Below, one piece after another: positions 44,286-56,745 of a stretch of DNA of 64,000 nucleotides (the stretch's first letter is position 1; each line of letters begins with the position of its first letter). The notes under the pieces were generated by a model. The model ran no database searches. It was given only the letters and a program-made list of their open reading frames with translations, and was not told the origin of the DNA. Source of the stretch: Hofstenia miamia (lineage: Eukaryota > Xenacoelomorpha > Acoela); NCBI GenBank assembly GCA_004352715.1, contig SCFE01000005.1, positions 4,181,751 to 4,245,750 on the forward strand. Direction: 5' to 3'. The translations under genes and the position numbers were made by a program.

Positions 44286-44343
44286 AATGCTTTAACTATA
44301 ATTAATGCAACATGAATGCTTTAACTATAATTAATGCAACATG
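44286..44343. repeat. Two tandem 29-bp copies
   Basis: AATGCTTTAACTATAATTAA... is present twice without spacer (44286-44314, 44315-44343). Local duplication. Nothing else is recognised between 43380 and 44640. Confidence 0.85.
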
Positions 44344-44680
44344 CCGTTTTTTAGTATAACATTAAATATTTATATGTATATTTATCGCATTTGTTTGTTT
44401 CAATATTGCATTGTAAATGTCCACATTTTATAGAAACACCTGTTTTTGGTACATCCATGTTGTAAAATGATATCGTTTGTTTACATATTGCTTATCTACC
44501 CTCCACAAGTTAATTCCTCTCGGAGGGTTAGGGTTAGGTCTGTTGTGTATCACGCCAAAGAGCATTTAACTTAGTTCATTTACCCCGACATAAAGCAAAT
44601 CATCCGCTTTATCCGTCTTTTCAATATTGTTAGTGCTCCTTCCATTGTGATTATTCAACATTCTGAATTTTTACAATCAG

Positions 44681-44720
44681 TCAAGAAACTTGAAACTATA
44701 ATCGCTCGCCATTATGACTC
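44681..44720 (+). repeat. 40-nt sequence repeated at 47702-47741
   Basis: TCAAGAAACTTGAAACTATA... is identical over 40 bases at both places, in the same orientation, either side of the decayed RT-RNase H element. At 47702 it is part of a gag-like reading frame, so 44681 is probably a fragment of a second copy of the same element. Confidence 0.75.
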
Positions 44721-44944
44721 AAATTGACGCTTGAATTTTATTTTTCTCTTCACCAGAATTACAAACGATACTGATTAAATAAATGGCGCTCGTTCCTCCT
44801 TTTATACAGGAACACTTATTTGATGAGTGGTTAAAGGAAAGAAACAGGAAGGAGCGCATAAAAAGCACCAATAAAACAATAAAAACAAATTAACAAAACA
44901 AATAATTCACCAATTAAGACTATTATCAAAATTGCACATTAAAA

Positions 44945-45335
44945 TCCAAAATTAAACAATTGTGTATTAGGGAATTCGCACTGGTGTATAAGCAAAAGAA
45001 GTAACACGGCTAGGGAAATCCGCTATATTCTCCTCTGAAGGCACCCATAAGATTGAAAATTGACTTATAACGGACTAACATTGTAATAGTGACTGCTGTC
45101 AAAAATGGAAGACCATATAAATTTCCCGATGAGGAACCCTGAACTAGTGGTTGATTATCACAAAAAATGGTATCTCCAGTCTTAGCCTCAAGTAGGGCAA
45201 TAAGCAAGGCCAACGCTTCCTTCCAAAAGATATGTTTAAACAAAGGAAAACGATAAGAAAACTGATTAAGCTGAGGATCAACAATCCCAATGGAAATATC
45301 AGATGCGTCGACATACCAACAATTTGAGTCTTGAC
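44945..45335 (-). pseudogene. RNase H domain of an RT element, inverted fragment
   Basis: The minus strand encodes WYVDASDISIGIVDP, KEALALLIALLEAK and TIFCDNQPLVQ, giving three RNase H catalytic positions (Asp, Glu, Asp). After a one-base frameshift near 45060 it ends with ILWVPSEENIADFPSRV, the fourth Asp in the typical A-D-x-P/L-S-R ending. This ending is shared by DIRS-like, pararetrovirus-like and some LTR elements. Only the RNase H domain survives, and it points away from the larger plus-strand fragment at 45540-47600. Confidence 0.7.
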
Positions 45336-45539
45336 GCTGACAATCAACGAGACCTCTCGTACAGAACAAGGGTCTTACTCTCCGTCCTGCACTATGGTTG
45401 GGACGCCACAATCGCAACTACCAAGTCGCTCGAACTTCTACAACTTGGAATCGACCACCTTCCACAACCAGCTAATACTCGACCAAAACAACGGAAGCCA
45501 AATAAGTCCAAGAAGAACACCACGAAATGAACATACATC

Positions 45540-47600
45540 GTTCTCATCATTTTTGGACCTCTCGGTGCTTTCTCATGAGTTTTGTTTCGACCCAGTAAGT
45601 CCTAGTAATCTAGGCCTCGTGGTCACTTCTCCGAAATTGGACTTAATACCAACTTCTAAGCATTTGGATTTAGTACCAATGGCAACCATTCCAGAAGATA
45701 GGTTTTATCAAAAAATTTTAGCTACTGAGATTTCTATCATCGAAGACTTGCCTCCTTCGCCGATTTTACTAGTTTTAGACGCACTGATGTCCTCAACTTT
45801 GCCCAAAAGTCTCATATCGCTTCCTTCCTTTGAAGAAGCTCCTTTTGAGAGCCCACGGCCTCTCATTAATCTTGGATTGCTTGGACAAGTTAACGATCTA
45901 TTTCTTTTGTTACCTGTTTCTGATCAGCAAAACTTTTTGGATTATTATGTCTCCATATCAGATCAGCCCATTGAGAGAATCTGGAAACTTCTTTTTATTT
46001 TCTTTTCTCGTAATAGAATAGTTCTAGGTCAAGATGTGCATGAAGACGACCAGCATGACCTTGCTAACGATTGTCGTGACCTCGACTTTTCAACCGACAT
46101 GGTCTTCCCTCAAGGCATTTCGGACGATCCTATTCCGCTTGATCCGGAAGCAGTACCGCACTATACTTTCCAATGTACCACGATCAACTGGGATCGCTTA
46201 GCAACTCATCACCCCCTACCGCAACGTTTCGCTTCATTACATTCTTCATCCATTTCGTTCAAAACGTTCCGACTTTTCGTTGCAAAGAAACCTCTAGTAC
46301 GTACTCATCTCTTGGCCCAAATCGATGCCCTGCTACAAGCCGGTGTTATCTCGAAGGCTTCACGTTAACCTTTCGTGTTTCATTGTTTCGGTGTCCCAAG
46401 TCAGCAACCAAAATCCGCCTTGTTATTGACTACTCTTCAGTTACAAAGATCTCCTCAAGACCACCTTTCTTCTTACCGCCGTTTCCTTGCATGGTCACAT
46501 CTCATGACATCCCACCGAATTATTTCTAGATTTCCCTTGACCTCCACACTGCATTCTATCATCTCGATATCCCCAAGAGAGATCGTTATAAGACGACTTT
46601 TCTATCTCTGGATGGGAATTGGATACATGTTTAACTAACTCCCGATGGGTTTGGCGGTCTCTCCATACGTGTGCCAAATGTTTCTAAATTATTTGGTGTT
46701 TCCATTGAAAAGATTGTGCAGTCTTGCCTGCATTGATAATATAATCTTAATGTTCCATATGGATGCTTTTTTGCACATTAACATTATTTGAACTTTTTGG
46801 AGACATGTGGGATATGCTTTCAGGAAGAAAAATCTTTTAGAACCCCCGATGGGTTTGGCGGTCTCTCCATACGTGTGCCAAATGTTTCTAAATTATTTGG
46901 TGTTTCCATTGAAAAGATTGTGCAGTCTTGCCTGCATTGATAATATAATCTTAATGTTCCATATGGATGCTTTTTTGCACATTAACATTATTTGAACTTT
47001 TTGGAGACATGTGGGATATGCTTTCAGGAAGAAAAATCTTTTAGAACTCCCTTAACTTCTGCGCCATGGGGCCTTATCAAACCGTTATACTCTGATTCGG
47101 ATAGGCCAAATCTGCTAGCCTTAATTCGTTACTTATTTTTAGCTGCACCTCATTATATTTGTTGGAACCGTATATATGCTTCTCCTCAAACATGGTACTC
47201 TGACTTCGCGTTAAGCTCTGTAATGGTTTCACATACCTGAACGATATTTATAAAAAGGAACTCTTAGCCTTATTCTTAACCTGCAGTCTTGCAAATGAAG
47301 GTTCGGTCGTTTATACTGATTCAATGCCTCTTTTCTACGCATCTAGAAAGTATAGTCTTGCAATACAAAGAATTCGAGCTTTCAATGGCGCTTAATATGT
47401 TGATTTATTTTAAAGATATAATTGCAAAGTGGGCTCCTAGTGCAAAAATTTGGCTGAATCATTTTGTAAATTACCCAATTTGTACAAAGGCGTCTATACT
47501 CGATCCGTTACTAACTGCATTAAAAATTTTGAATTACATATAAAAGGACGAGTATTGACGAGATTTTAGTCCGCCGCTTTTGTAACACTTGGAAGAAGAG
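45540..47600 (+). pseudogene. RT-RNase H polyprotein of an unclassified retroelement, decayed
   Basis: The open frame 45331-46368 covers a long linker and the RT fingers (LLAQIDALLQAGVISKASR). It continues in another frame with KSATKIRLVIDYSSVTK, PPFFLPPF, then ISLDLHTAFYHLDIPKRD. The catalytic box is ACIDNIIL (usual Y-x-D-D), present twice because of a 204-bp duplication (46641-47048). The RNase H follows: TWYSDFALSSVM, KKELLALFL, VYTDSMPLFYASRKY and KWAPSAKIWLN. The L-D-L-x-x-A-F-Y-H-L block and the RNase H fused to the RT suggest a DIRS-like or pararetrovirus-like polymerase; the clade is not settled. Several frameshifts and stops make it dead. Confidence 0.65.
46641..47048. repeat. 204-bp exact tandem duplication in the RT palm
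   Basis: 46641-46844 and 46845-47048 are identical by eye. 204 is a multiple of three, so the reading frame survives and the palm with the A-C-I-D-N box is doubled. Confidence 0.85.
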
Positions 47601-47643
47601 AAAATTCTTATCAAAGCAATTTTGACGTTCTGTCTCTTATCAT

Positions 47644-47898
47644 ATGCCTGGCAACTTAAAGACACGTTCACAGCCCACAATTCAGTCGCTTGCTACCTCA
47701 TTCAAGAAACTTGAAACTATAATCGCTCGCCATTATGACTCCCGAAGACAGATCTCTCCTACAAATTTTAAACCGCCTGCTCAACCAGCTTCAATGCCTG
47801 CATCCTCAACTGTACCGAATGTGCTGGGAACCGATGATTCAATCACGCGCTGGTCCCAACAGTGCTTGAACAGATCAGAGAGACCCTCGCTAACTTAG
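47644..47898 (+). pseudogene. gag-like fragment of the same or a related retroelement
   Basis: 84 codons reading MPGNLKTRSQPTIQSLATSF-KKLETIIARHYDSRRQ, then a proline- and serine-rich stretch (KPPAQPASMPASSTVP). Basic, helical start and low-complexity middle fit a gag-like protein, but no zinc knuckle is present. The first part shares 40 identical bases with 44681-44720. It follows the RNase H region of the plus-strand element and may be the beginning of another copy. Confidence 0.4.
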
Positions 47899-48117
47899 AT
47901 GCAAGGGACGCGACAGACGAAAACTTACGCTCATCTGCAATCTCCATAGAGACTACTCCCGTCTTGACGCGGACAATTAACACTATTGAAATTTATTTTC
48001 ATAACTTTCTATAATTAAAGAATATAAATCCTAAAATTATGTTTCTTTCTATTGTTAGACGCTGTTGGAATTACCTCATACAATAATAATCTTTAATAAC
48101 ACTATCCCAGGGAATTC

Positions 48118-48430
48118 GAGACGAGACTTTTATTTTTGAGACGGGAAATAAAACTTTGTTCATTGAGACAATAAGACGCGAGCCTTTTTTGAGACACGAA
48201 GATTACAAAAACTTTGGCCAAAGCAACCATAATTTTAAGCAAGCTAAAAATTAGGCTTTAAATTTTACCAGCTTACCATGTTTAAATAAATTAAAATAAT
48301 ATAATGTTTTTTTAAATTAAACATTGTTTTACTAAAATATTAATCAAGACCCATAGCAGTCAGCGATTCGAGACGAGACAGACTTTCCAATCTTGTCGAA
48401 ACTGAAGACTTACTTTTTTAAAACTGAGAC
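48118..48430 (+). repeat. Cluster of eight same-strand GAGAC motifs
   Basis: GAGAC occurs eight times in about 310 bases, all on the plus strand, twice as the doublet ATTCGAGACGAGAC (48114 and 48364). Far above chance for five bases in AT-rich DNA. No ORF. The following 48440-49830 is AT-rich and holds nothing recognisable. Confidence 0.55.
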
Positions 48431-49829
48431 CTAACCTTTCATCAACCCGTAAATACATTGCAAAAATTGAAATGCAATTTTATTGATTTGGTGAAAGGCT
48501 AGTCGGAGTTTAATAATTATGTTATGGCATCAATTAAAATTGGTCCTCTAAAGCAAAACAACACCCAGAAACCGTTTATAAATTATTAAAAACCCACAAG
48601 TTTTCAAATGCTGTTTAAATAAAGTTGATGTTTAACTAAAGGTAGCGAATGCTTGAAGCACATGTAAATAGACAGATTGCAAATATGGGACACAATTTTT
48701 GACATGCCCTATCATCAAAAGTTATGGTTGGTATTGGTATGAATCAAGTTTTTTTCAAATATTCACAAAATAACACTTTCTTAGAGCTAGAAAATATTTG
48801 TATTCAATTTATGTACCGAATTTTTTAGTAATGGGTGTTTTATAGGATTGTCAAATGAATTTTCAATCAAGTTTTACTTCAAGTATTAGTTATTTCTCTT
48901 CAAGTTTTGAGAGCACATTCAAGTTTTAAATTGTACAATTATTACAAAATATCATATATTTATTTTAACAATAGAATAATTAGTAATTTTTCTCAAATGT
49001 GAACAGATTAATGGGGGATTTTCATGAAATATTGAAATATTTCATAATAACTCATATTTAAAGAATCAATAAGAAATGTACAAAAAAATGAAATTTAATA
49101 CTTAACATCAGCTAAATAAGAAACACAAAAACCTTTGTTGCCATCCTTCAAGGTGAGGGAGTTAATGAAGACATTTATAGGTAACTTTCTCTGAAGTCTC
49201 AAAGATATCAGGGGAAACAACTATCCCAGCATTAATATTTATTTATAGATTTAAAAGATTTATTTAATTTATAAGTATACTAATCTTAAATAAGTGCTAT
49301 AAATTAAGCTTTAATGGAGTTTTGGAATACTTTTAGTGTAGAATCGTCAGCTGGTAGGGAAACTTAACTAGAAACTTAATTGACTACACAGAAGGTTTGA
49401 ATAGCATTTACATAGCAGCCACAATTCCGGAAAAAGAAATAACACAGAATTTATAACATATAGATGTAACATTGGTAATTCATCCAAGTAAGAAAACTAC
49501 TCTAGGTAAGAACCAAGATGACCAATTCCTATGGCTTACAGCCAAAGCAGAACATCCAGAAGTAAAGTGCTTAACCTATTGACTGGTGCTACCATCTTTG
49601 TTTCACTTTTAATTTCTATCTCAATTCAGAAAACACAAACTCTCATTTTCATTGTTATCTCTCAGCTCACTATTAAATAATCTGTAATTGCCAGATATTC
49701 GCGCTAGCCCACAGCATGGTATCATCACAGTGTTAGGTTTTATAAGTGCATGTACATGTTGAATTACAAAAGAGAGATTTATTATTTCCTTATACGTAGC
49801 CGTATGCATAACTTAATGAGTCCACAATT

Positions 49830-50700
49830 TGGACTGGGTAATCAACAGACCCCCAGAAGCAACGTGTCGCCCCGTGCTAATGAAAGCACTCCCGAATTGT
49901 CGCTGATCTTAAGCAATAAGTTTCATAGAGATAATACATAAATAAAAAATACAACGGTAAAAACGGCAGTTGAGAGTAGATAAAATCTATTAAGCTATTG
50001 CTACACTGTTCTCAGGTTTTATACAAAAATGTTTAACTATTACCTGCCTTTGTTTACAATAATCAGATGTCAACATAGTTTAACATGATCAACTTCTTTT
50101 CCCTTGCAAAATTAAATTTGAGTAATAATAAGCACCATTGAGGGGACAGTATTAATGTTTTCTGCCTAAAAGCAGGTTGCTGTTGATTTGCATACTATCT
50201 TTTGTTATAAATAGGGCCCTTGTGTGTGCAAATGTTAAATATAAGTTTTTAGTTCATACTGCTCTGTCTATACTTGCTAATTATGTAATAATTAGGTGGC
50301 TATGAGTAGCTAGGCTTTTGCCAGAGGTGAGGGGGTGTGAGGTATGCAAATCAGATGCAGGTTGTTCTTGTCTGTCTTGTGAGCACCATATAAACCCATT
50401 CATTTCTAGGGTGTAGTTGATCCAGATTTCTCTCTTACTATTGATGGCAGCTTTGTTGTCTCACTTTGGCACTAATTGCCATGTATTCTATGATACCACC
50501 AATGTTGTGCATATTCCCAGTAGTTACAATTGCATTATATCTGTATCAGTCCAGATACTTATACTCTATTACATACTTAAGCTGGCCTCTTTAATGTATA
50601 CTACTTAAAATTGCTTATATCTTAACAGTGCTCCTGGATCTCTTGCCTCAGCAAGAGTAGATACTACAATATAGTTATGTTTTTGCTTTTCTCTATTGCT
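49830..50700 (-). repeat. LTR-derived fragment of the Gypsy-like family (least decayed copy)
   Basis: CACTCCCGAATTGTCGCTGA and CTTAAGCAATAAG (49885-49925) match the LTR-like arm near 56345-56385, but with CG where that arm has CA. A TATA-like TTGTTATAAATAG at 50204 resembles the one in the left arm at 53325. The orientation of the parts is mixed, so the fragment is rearranged. 50700-53050 is non-coding, CpG-free sequence, with an AATAAA- and U5-like stretch at about 52460-52610. Confidence 0.4.
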
Positions 50701-53059
50701 AATTATGATGATGCTAGAAGATGTATTAGGGTGGGTAATTCCAAACTATGTTCAAATTTTGATTTGCCTCATGTTGTTTTTGCTAACTAGAGGTAAAAAA
50801 ATTACACATTCAAATTATCAGCAATGTTGGTTCAATATTGATGAGTGGAAATGGCTTTGACATTTTGAGAAAATGCAAAAATACCAAAAAATTAAAAAAA
50901 TTATTGTTTGATTAAATTTACTACTATTAAGACTATTAAGGAAAAATATGTATAAATGTTGTTTTAAAGGTATTTCAGATTATGCAAAACAGATATTTTC
51001 TCTTGACAACTAATGTTACAATGCTTATCTTAATCAGTTGAATATTTTTAAAAAAATTAGATTTCTCATTAAAAAAATTCTTATTTACATGTACTTCATG
51101 CACAAGAATAATTTCTAGAAAAAATCTTCATCATATTGTGAGCAGACCCAATCCTATAAATGTGTCAATGTCAAATGATTTAAGTATTGTGAGCATTAGA
51201 TTAGATGCATTTTTTAAATTTTTCAGGATATAACAGTTCATTTTGTACTATTTTCAGTTGAAAGTTTCCTAGTTCTGTAATGATAATGGCTCACTTATAT
51301 GTTGGTTCATATTTGATGTTGAACCACAATAGGGCATAATTAGGTACAATAAAGCTTACAAATCCAATTTTTTGCAATTTCAACTTATGCAAAATATAAT
51401 TTGCATATTTGTAATACCAAAATGAGTCATCTTGTGTTTGAATGACTAATCCCCAGAATTTTAACCACTTAGTTTCTCAAAAAATATGGTAGTGGAAGCT
51501 CATTGGTATACAACATGCATATGAGTCATAATGCCCCTGTCTGTAAGATTTCACTCAAGTATAATAATAATGCCTCCTTTTTCAACACTGTTCACATTTA
51601 TAAAACCACAACCATTGAATTAAATTACAGTAAGTCATGTCCTTCAAATTTAGTGTATATTGAAGATGGAACACTTCTACTAGCAAAACTGGTGTCTCAC
51701 ACAATAAATTATTGAACCAAATTCACACAGGATTTCTTAAATTTATCAGAAGAGGATTAGCAGTTATATTTATACTTCCAAATATTGTTAACTAAAATAT
51801 TTACTTCTTCAATTTTTATGCAATTTTCTGTAACCAAATTCAATGTTCTTGGTGATTTTTGTCTCATTGCAATAAGTATGGCAGCATATATAGAATTTAT
51901 CAAAAAAATAATTGTAATACCTGATACAAATATCCTCAAAAACATACATGTATACACATATGTTACCCTTATAATAGGTAATATAATCAAAATTGCATTT
52001 TCATATTTTGGGATTTTTTATTTTAGCTAAAATTTTTGCTCATCAATATTAGACCAATTTTGCTGAAATTTTGCATTTAAACTTATTCTACACCTATTTA
52101 CCCAAAACCACATAAGACAAATCAAAATTCAAACATGAGTTTTTAAAAACCCACCTTAATGTGTATGACTAGTTAATAAAACTTTTCTTCTCCAACTCTT
52201 TCAGACAAAGCACATAATTTATTATGCTGTGGTTAAATCATGCCTGTTGGCTTGAATTAATGAATGGAAAATACATGCAATTATATTTTACTTAATTATA
52301 GGTATAAGGATAATAAACATTATTTTCCTAGATAAGATATAGTGAGGTAAACAACATAGCACCATTTATACTTTGTAGGAGTCAATCAGTTCAGGGGTGG
52401 ATCTTTGATGTGATGCTTTAAGAAGAGTCACATAAGACTAGAAGCCTAATTGATTAAGAATAAAGACGCCTTAACTCTTGGATGCAAGTAGTGAACCTAT
52501 GTGCTTATTAAAAATAATCTAAACTCAGTGTGTTTCTCATTTTGTGCAATTTCGGTGAAAGGAAAACAAGCCAGCCAAGTTGTAACATGTCTGGGTGCCC
52601 CTTAACTATGCATTTGGAAAGTTAGAAACACATAATTTTTAGGTAAAATGTAAGTGAAAGTAAAAAAAAACAAATTTACTGAGAATAAACTAAAGAGAAA
52701 CAAATGAACAATTCATGAATATTTATAAAAATGAAAACTAGTAATTGTAAGCAAAACATACTGAAGGAAAATATGAATAAATAGCTGACAGGTACAAATC
52801 AATCATCTGCTAGAATTTTACTATGCTGTTAAATTAGCAGAAATTCAAACTGAAATATATAGCACTGTTGTCACTATCTCAAAATTACAATTGAATTAAG
52901 TTCAAAATAATGATATTGAAATTGAAATAAATGAGAAATATAGAATGCAACAGCAATGAAAGTTTTATGCCACATTACTTTAGAATTAAAATAAACTATT
53001 CAGTCCAATATTGTCATAAAATCAACAGGGTATAAATTCCAAAAAAAGTTATGATTTTA

Positions 53060-54035
53060 GTGTAGTGTCACTCAGGGCCCTTATTTTGATTATTTTCACT
53101 TTTTTGATTATCTGCAACTCTAATTTAGTGTTAAGTCATGATGACATATTGATTTGTTGCTATCAGTTTATCAATATTAATTTCTTTTATTTTCAAGTGC
53201 AGTATTTCAATCAATTTATCATTTGTCCCTTCAAAATTAGTCAGATATGTTATTGCTCATTTAATTTTGCAAGGGAATTCATGTGAAACTTTTTAAACAT
53301 GTACCAGGTAATAATTCAAGCAATTGTTATAAATACGTGAGAGACTTGTAGCAAAGGCACAATAAAATTTATTTTTGCTTCAACATTGTTTGCTTTTTGT
53401 ATTTTATTATCTTTGCTAATCCCTTTTAGATTTGTCATGGATTTTAACTTAATCATTTTTGCTTAAGCTCTGGGGATAATTTGGGAGTTACTCTGCTGTG
53501 TCTGGGGCAACAACTAGCTCCTTAACAGATGGCAGCCCAAATCATGGTCACTTTAAGTTACAACTACATATACATGTAGGGATTAACAACTTTTATTTTG
53601 ATCATTTCATTTGCATACATGCACTTAAATAACACACTGCAAATATAATAAGCCATTTCTAAATGTGAATGCATGGTAACTACATGCCTTTTGTTTTATT
53701 ATTTACATGAGCTGAGATAATAGAACACTGAGCTAGAAATTAATACTTGAGTCACACAATTAGCACCTTGATGAGTAAGGATGGCTTCCTGGATATAGCT
53801 TCAGTATGATGCTGTGTGAATTGGTTGCTGCAAGAAATATATTCTCAGTGGATAGTTTCTGTTTTACTTTATTGAATTGGCAAACTACCAATATTCCCCC
53901 TTTTGTTGGAATGCAGGTTACTCTCTACAATGGTAGTCTCTACAACCTTTGATTGAACCTTTGAGTTTCTCAGTACAACTGGAGTAGCCAGGGCCCCCCC
54001 ACCACAATTCTACATTGTGATTCTGAACAAATTGG
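53060..54035 (+). repeat. LTR-like inverted arm, left
   Basis: Aligns along its length with the reverse complement of 55800-56745. Shared marks: CACTCAGGGCCCTTATTTT, TTATTGCTCATTT, GGTAATAATT, GTTATAAATAC (TATA-like, 53325), TTTGGGAGTTACT, GTGTCTGGGGCAA, CTCTACAATGGTAG. It precedes a plus-strand gag/RT remnant, as a 5' LTR would. Confidence 0.75.
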
Positions 54036-54505
54036 AGTGTCAGTTAAACTCTCTACTCTATTCTGTTGAAGTGTGCAGTTGAATTGATGCTTGGAGATGT
54101 AGTCCAGTCATGAAACTTATGTGCCTACCAAGTTGGTAATTGATTTCACCTGGTGAGTGTGACATGATACAGAACAGTCAGTTTTTGTTTTTTCACCATA
54201 TTTGGTTTTGTTCTTTCTCTTTGGTGTGAACCAGCAGGGATAGCTGCATAACTTTACCTCTTATGTAATTTTACACTCCAATTCTGTACTCTGAAGCTGT
54301 CACCAAGCTTCAATGTTATTTTTACTCATTCTTGGTTGTTACTTTGTTGTTCTCTCATTCTTCTAGAATTTGGATTTATTACAGTACCCTACACCATGCT
54401 GCTTACTGGAAATAGTTTTTGTTTCTCTGAACTCAGTTGGAGATTACTCTCAATTTGTTGGAATTGTTTTTCTGAATTTTTCTTATAGCTTTTCTTGTAC
54501 TTGAA

Positions 54506-54793
54506 ATGATGGATTTCACCAGTTTTTCATTATGGGACTCTCTCTCAGGGTTCCCTTATGTGAGCAATGGTAGCCTGAATGCTGCCCCTCACACCAATGG
54601 AATTAATTTGCTAGATGACTTATCTTCTCCTAATCATGTTACTCAGTCACCACCCATGACTTTTCATCTTTTGCCTCTGGATCCCCTTAGTCTTTGTCCT
54701 TTGTCACCATTGCCCCCAGAGCCTCAACCAACCAAGGTAAAGCAACTTATAGCAGCCCTCACACAGGAAACTTATCAAAAGTCTTACCTGTGA
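54506..54793 (+). pseudogene. Gag-like N-terminal fragment of a Ty3/Gypsy remnant
   Basis: 95 codons from MMDFTSFSLWDSLSGFPYVS to a stop, proline-rich in the middle (PLSLCPLSPLPPEPQPTKVK). It lies between the left LTR-like arm and the RT fragment, where gag belongs, but shows no zinc knuckle or capsid motif. After it the frames are broken; protease was not found. Internal deletions are likely because gag to RT takes only 700 bases. Confidence 0.4.
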
Positions 54794-55199
54794 ACAACAC
54801 ATTGACTCATTATAGGCTGAGTTACAACAGCCAGCTATTGAAGCCTGGCAGAGAGAGAAACCAGAGAAACCATAACAACATCCAATATTCAAATATTTGC
54901 ATCTCCTATTTTCACAGTTGTGGAAACAAAAACTAAACCAATATTATATTTAGAAATATCAGACACTGACAATAACTCAACTTTGACTCCAGTAATTAAC
55001 AGTGAAACACATCTGCACTTGTCTTCTAACCTCCATGTTAAAACAACATGCATCTGTATTCAACTTCAATACTGTTAGTGTAGGTAAAGCTATTAGAGAA
55101 TAACACAATAAACCAATGCACCAGTATGTTCTGTACCTAAAACAAAAATATTCAAAAATTATTAGGAATTATTAAACAACAGAATTATTCAACCATCAA

Positions 55200-55652
55200 A
55201 AAGTCCTTATGCATCACCAACTGTCTTTATTAACCAAAATGATAAACATCTTTGCATTGACTTCAGGAAACTAAATGATATAACAAAAAAAGAAGGCTTA
55301 CCCATTACCTCTTATTGATAAAATATTGTATACAGCTTGCCAAAATTTATTCTTTACAATACTCAAATTATATATGACCTATTGGCAAACTCCAAAGTGT
55401 AAATCTGACACAGAAAAAACTGCTTTTATTACTCTGTACAGGTTATTTGAATGGCTTTACATGGCCTTCTGGCTATGTAATGCCCTTGAAACTTTTCAAC
55501 AATATGTCACTAAAATACTGCAAACTGGTAATAATAATTTAGAAGAAGGCATTGCTGCTTACATAGATAATATATTAGTTGCATCAAAACCATTCAATAA
55601 CACATTAATAAATTATATAACATACATAATTTATTACAAAAATCTTGTTTAA
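55200..55652 (+). pseudogene. Ty3/Gypsy reverse transcriptase fragment
   Basis: Starts with IIQPSKSPYASPTVFINQND and LCIDFRKLNDITKKEG (55190-55300), the RT fingers. After a frameshift it continues as TEKTAFITLYRLFEWLYMAF, ETFQQYVTKILQ and EEGIAAYIDNILVASKPFNN (55410-55600). The order is that of Ty3/Gypsy RTs, and the sequence is close to the minus-strand pol at 62.7-64 kb (EEGVDAYIDDI). The catalytic Y-x-D-D reads Y-I-D-N, so it is dead even apart from the frameshift. RNase H and integrase are absent; the right LTR-like arm follows at 55800. Confidence 0.8.
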
Positions 55653-55799
55653 AAATCAAGGGCAAAAAGGGCAAGATATTACAACCATCAGTAATTTTCC
55701 TAGGTCAATGCCTAGAACAATATAAAATTAGCCTTAAAGAAGATGCCTGTCACATAATGGACAAAATTATGCCTCCTAACAACAAAATGAATATTTGGG

Positions 55800-56745
55800 T
55801 TCATCAACTATTGTAGAATCATGGGGGAGCTCTGGCTACTCAAGTGGTACTGGGAAACTCAAGAGTTAATATCAAATGCTGCAAAGGCTACCATTGTAGA
55901 GAGCAACCCACATTCTAGCAAAAGAAAGAGCAGTGGTGTTGCACTGATTCACTTAAGAAAAACAGAAATTATCCATAGAGAATAGACTTCCAGCAGTGAC
56001 CAATTCACATGGCATCACGCCAAAACCATATCCATGAAGCCATCCTCACTTGCTATTTGTATTTCTCAAGTATTAATTCCTAGCTCAATAAACAATTTAG
56101 CTCAGATTTCTGTTATCTCAGCTCATGTAAAAAAATAATAAAACAAAAGGCACATAATTGCTGTGCATTCCCATTCTCCAACAGCATAGAATATTTGCAG
56201 TGTGTTGTTATTAAGTGCATGTACAAAATGAAATGATCAAATTAAAAGATGTTATTCCCTACTGGTACACATAGCTGTAACCTAAAGCAACTACAATTTG
56301 GGCTACCAACTGTTAAGGGGCTAGTTTTTGCCCCAGACACTCATGGAGTAACTCCCAAATTGTCACCATATCTTAAGCAAGATTTATTATAAAATTCATA
56401 TAAATAAATCAAAAAAGTGAGACAAATTATATTGTACAATTAACTATAGTTCTCTCATGTATTTATAACAATTTCAGTCAATTATTACCTGTTATGTGTT
56501 TACAAAACATTGCATGAAATTCCCTTGCAAATCAAATGAGCAATAACATGTATGGCTCAGATTGAGAGGACAATAATAAAATGATTGTAACACTGCACTT
56601 GAAAGTACAAAGAATTACAAAGAATTAAACACTAATAAATTGATAAATGGATAGCTACAATCACTCTGTCATAATGATGTAATCACTAAACTAGAGTGCC
56701 AAATTTATCAGAAATAATTAAAATAAGGGCCCTGAGTGATTCTAC
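55800..56745 (-). repeat. LTR-like inverted arm, right
   Basis: Reverse-oriented partner of 53060-54035. It could be the 3' LTR of the minus-strand element whose pol lies at 61.3-64 kb, because minus-strand coding sequence (57237 to 56686) runs up to and into its start. Its TATA-like box reads GTATTTATAACA at about 56460. Confidence 0.7.

Noticed and set aside
44520-44545. GGGTTAGGGTTAGG, telomere-like
   Set aside because: Only two units; within chance and not near any end.
44783-44890. Short plus-strand ORF MALVPPFIQEHLFDEWLKER
   Set aside because: About 35 codons, no continuation found; the flanking GCGCTC/GAGCGC inverted bases may be chance.
45540-47600. Reading the RT-RNase H as an endogenous hepadnavirus
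   Set aside because: The resemblance rests on one RT block and the RNase H ending, both shared by DIRS-like and pararetrovirus-like elements; no terminal protein or surface gene was seen.
51757-52030. Overlapping open frames on both strands at 51757-52030
   Set aside because: Low-complexity AT-rich hydrophobic translations without motifs, inside the CpG-free non-coding block.
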